A model generated the notes under the pieces. That model worked only from the letters and a program-made list of their open reading frames with translations. It searched no databases and had not been told where the DNA came from. Below, piece after piece: positions 62,989-64,000 of a stretch of DNA of 64,000 bases. The stretch comes from Pedobacter ureilyticus. GTDB lineage: Bacteria; Bacteroidota; Bacteroidia; Sphingobacteriales; Sphingobacteriaceae. Position numbers and translations under genes: made by a program. The stretch's first letter is position 1. Every line of letters begins with the position of its first letter. The DNA lies in the NCBI RefSeq assembly GCF_005925345.1, contig NZ_SSHJ01000005.1, forward strand, positions 185,755-249,754, given 5' to 3'.

Positions 62989-63592
62989 TGGCATATTTTT
63001 CAAGTTGTTCTTTTAAATTAATTTTTACATTTTCTTCCCATTCATCTTTCAAGATACTCAATTTTATTGCGTCTATAATTTTTCCGTCAGCATCTTTACT
63101 AAATTGTCTTAATATCCCTTCAACTTTACATCCAATACTTTTCATTGCGTTTATACTTCTTTCGTTTTTGCTGTTTGCTCCGAAACCTACTCTTATCATT
63201 TTTAGTTTGTCAAAGGCAAATTCTAAAAGAAGATATTTACAGTTTTTATTTAATCCTGTTCCTTGAAATTGTTTCCCATACCAAGTAAACCCAATGTCAA
63301 GACGTTTAAATTCATTAGAAATTTCGTAAAGCCTTGTCATTCCTGCATATTGATTAGTTCTTTTGTCAAAAACGATAAATGGGTAATGATTATTTTCTTT
63401 GAACAGTTTTAGTGCTGTGTCAAAGTAGGTGTCAAAATTCTCTTTACCGTTTCCTCCATTAATATTAAACTTCCAAATTTCAGGTTCATTAATTGCAAAG
63501 CTTATAAGTTTTTCTTTGTCTGAAACTTCCAAAGGTTTTAATAAAACATAATCGTTTTCTAAAATATATTTTTCTGTAAAGTCAAAATTCAT
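62981..63592 (-). CDS. GNAT family N-acetyltransferase (RimJ/RimL-like)
   Basis: 203 aa from the ATG at 63592. The acetyl-CoA-binding motif is QFQGTGLNK near residue 108; the adjoining strand and helix (LRLEFAFDKL-like LLLEFAFDKL, GANSKNERSINAMKSIGCK) are typical of RimJ/RimL. The gene is AT-rich with sparse G/C and lies between two transposase pieces. The stop lies within the left repeat, as in cassette genes. Its target protein or drug is unknown. Confidence 0.8.
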   Translation of the reverse strand: MNFDFTEKYILENDYVLLKPLEVSDKEKLISFAINEPEIWKFNINGGNGKENFDTYFDTALKLFKENNHYPFIVFDKRTNQYAGMTRLYEISNEFKRLDIGFTWYGKQFQGTGLNKNCKYLLLEFAFDKLKMIRVGFGANSKNERSINAMKSIGCKVEGILRQFSKDADGKIIDAIKLSILKDEWEENVKINLKEQLEKYASS

Positions 63593-63627
63593 AATTGTCA
63601 ATGTTAAGCGGTATTTGGGAATGCCTT

Positions 63628-63771
63628 GCAGCTAACGTCCCGGGGCTTTGCGTTCGGGCGGGAAATCGAAGCACAAAAGCTGGTTTTATTACTAAAGTTC
63701 AATTGAAAAACTACTGTTGAATTTTGCACGTCACCCCGCCTGACGCAAAACCCTTGTGTTTGTTGCACAAC
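63628..63771. repeat. Right end of a cassette-like unit with attC-like hairpin
   Basis: GCAGCTAAC (63628-63636) and TGTTGCACAAC (63761-63771) bound a region whose ends pair imperfectly: GGGGCTTTGCG (63642 on) against CGCAAAACCC (63744-63753), with further pairing of CGGGCGGG and CCCCGCC. Overall it resembles integron attC structures, but the R and L boxes do not match the standard consensus. Confidence 0.5.
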
Positions 63772-63860
63772 ACTAAAGTACGGAAAACATTTTAATGTAT
63801 TCTGTGGGTAATATTTTATTTAATATATTGATTATCAGCTATTTATTTGTATTTTAGTAT

Positions 63861-64000
63861 ATGCAAGGGAAGAAACAACTTACGCCACAGCTTTTTTACC
63901 ATCAAAGTTTGGATTCGATGGTTCCCGAAGACAATTTTTATCGGGCTGTAAATAAAAACCTATCGCTCGGATTTCTTTACCCCATTACAGCGTCGTATTA
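63861..64000 (+). CDS. IS1182-type transposase, N-terminal part
   Basis: The frame opens at the ATG at 63861 and runs off the right edge. MQGKKQLTPQLFYHQSLDSM then VPEDNFYRAVNKNLSLGFLY matches the N-terminus of IS1182-family transposases. It is a different piece from the C-terminal remnant at 62596 and may be an intact copy. Confidence 0.75.
   Translation, partial: MQGKKQLTPQLFYHQSLDSMVPEDNFYRAVNKNLSLGFLYPITASY

Noticed and set aside
63628..63771. Standard integron attC site
   Set aside because: The ends GTTAGCT and AGCTAAC do not fit the GTTRRRY/RYYYAAC boxes, so only attC-like is claimed.

Overview
The window looks like a chromosomal piece of a Bacteroidota bacterium of the Sphingobacteriaceae, Pedobacter-like. 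This rests on gene content: bacillithiol ligase BshC, a HemC-HemD fusion, a long-form IspG, a DUF4295 gene beside rpmG and rpmB, secreted DUF1080 and Tat-exported Gfo/Idh/MocA proteins, and a TetR-TolC-EmrA-EmrB efflux operon. AT-rich DNA and several TAnnTTTG (-7) promoter elements agree. No rRNA, tRNA or CRISPR array was seen.

Layout. 1-1.8 kb: start of a methyltransferase and a MlaF/MlaE lipid transporter pair. 1.9-5.1 kb: an SDR enzyme and three envelope genes (PspC, LiaF-like, RDD). 5.2-8.7 kb: ispG, yjbQ and an alpha/beta hydrolase. 8.8-19.1 kb: a heme block, hemA, hemCD, hemB, hemL, hemE and hemJ, interrupted by a histidine kinase/response regulator/TPR trio and a ParE-type toxin-antitoxin pair. 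19.2-28 kb: a barrel-like protein, a TPR protein, a malate/lactate-type dehydrogenase, bshC, the ftsY-rimO pair and the rpmB-rpmG-DUF4295 cluster. 28-38 kb: acs, a CsbD protein, the efflux operon, a RAYT transposase and an M28 peptidase. 38-48.8 kb: AsmA, GH20 hexosaminidase, a DacB-type carboxypeptidase, a truncated DUF4143 gene, asd, a lamin-tail secreted protein and a YdcF protein. 48.9-59.9 kb: nine minus-strand genes that together look like an oxidative 3-keto-sugar pathway, plus a GDSL hydrolase. 60.6-62.3 kb: an L-threonine dehydrogenase and yebC. 62.4-64 kb: a small mobile island with two IS1182-type transposase pieces around an acetyltransferase in a cassette-like unit.

How genes work together. 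The heme genes lead from glutamyl-tRNA to coproporphyrinogen III and include a HemJ-type oxidase; the final decarboxylase and ferrochelatase are not here. In the sugar cluster a GMC oxidoreductase with its subunit 3 and a c-type cytochrome would oxidise a glycoside, DUF1080 would cleave the keto-glycoside, and two Gfo/Idh/MocA proteins, two isomerases and a transporter would process and import products. The efflux operon appears self-repressed through a perfect palindrome between its promoter elements.

The least explained content is repetitive DNA. There is a modular intergenic element (fixed left and right modules, three different hairpin cores), a family of CGTCATTTCGA hairpins, and degenerate seven-base tandem repeats. 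One such array pair lies in frame inside ispG. Two divergent gaps carry strong terminators with no gene in front of them, which suggests small RNAs.
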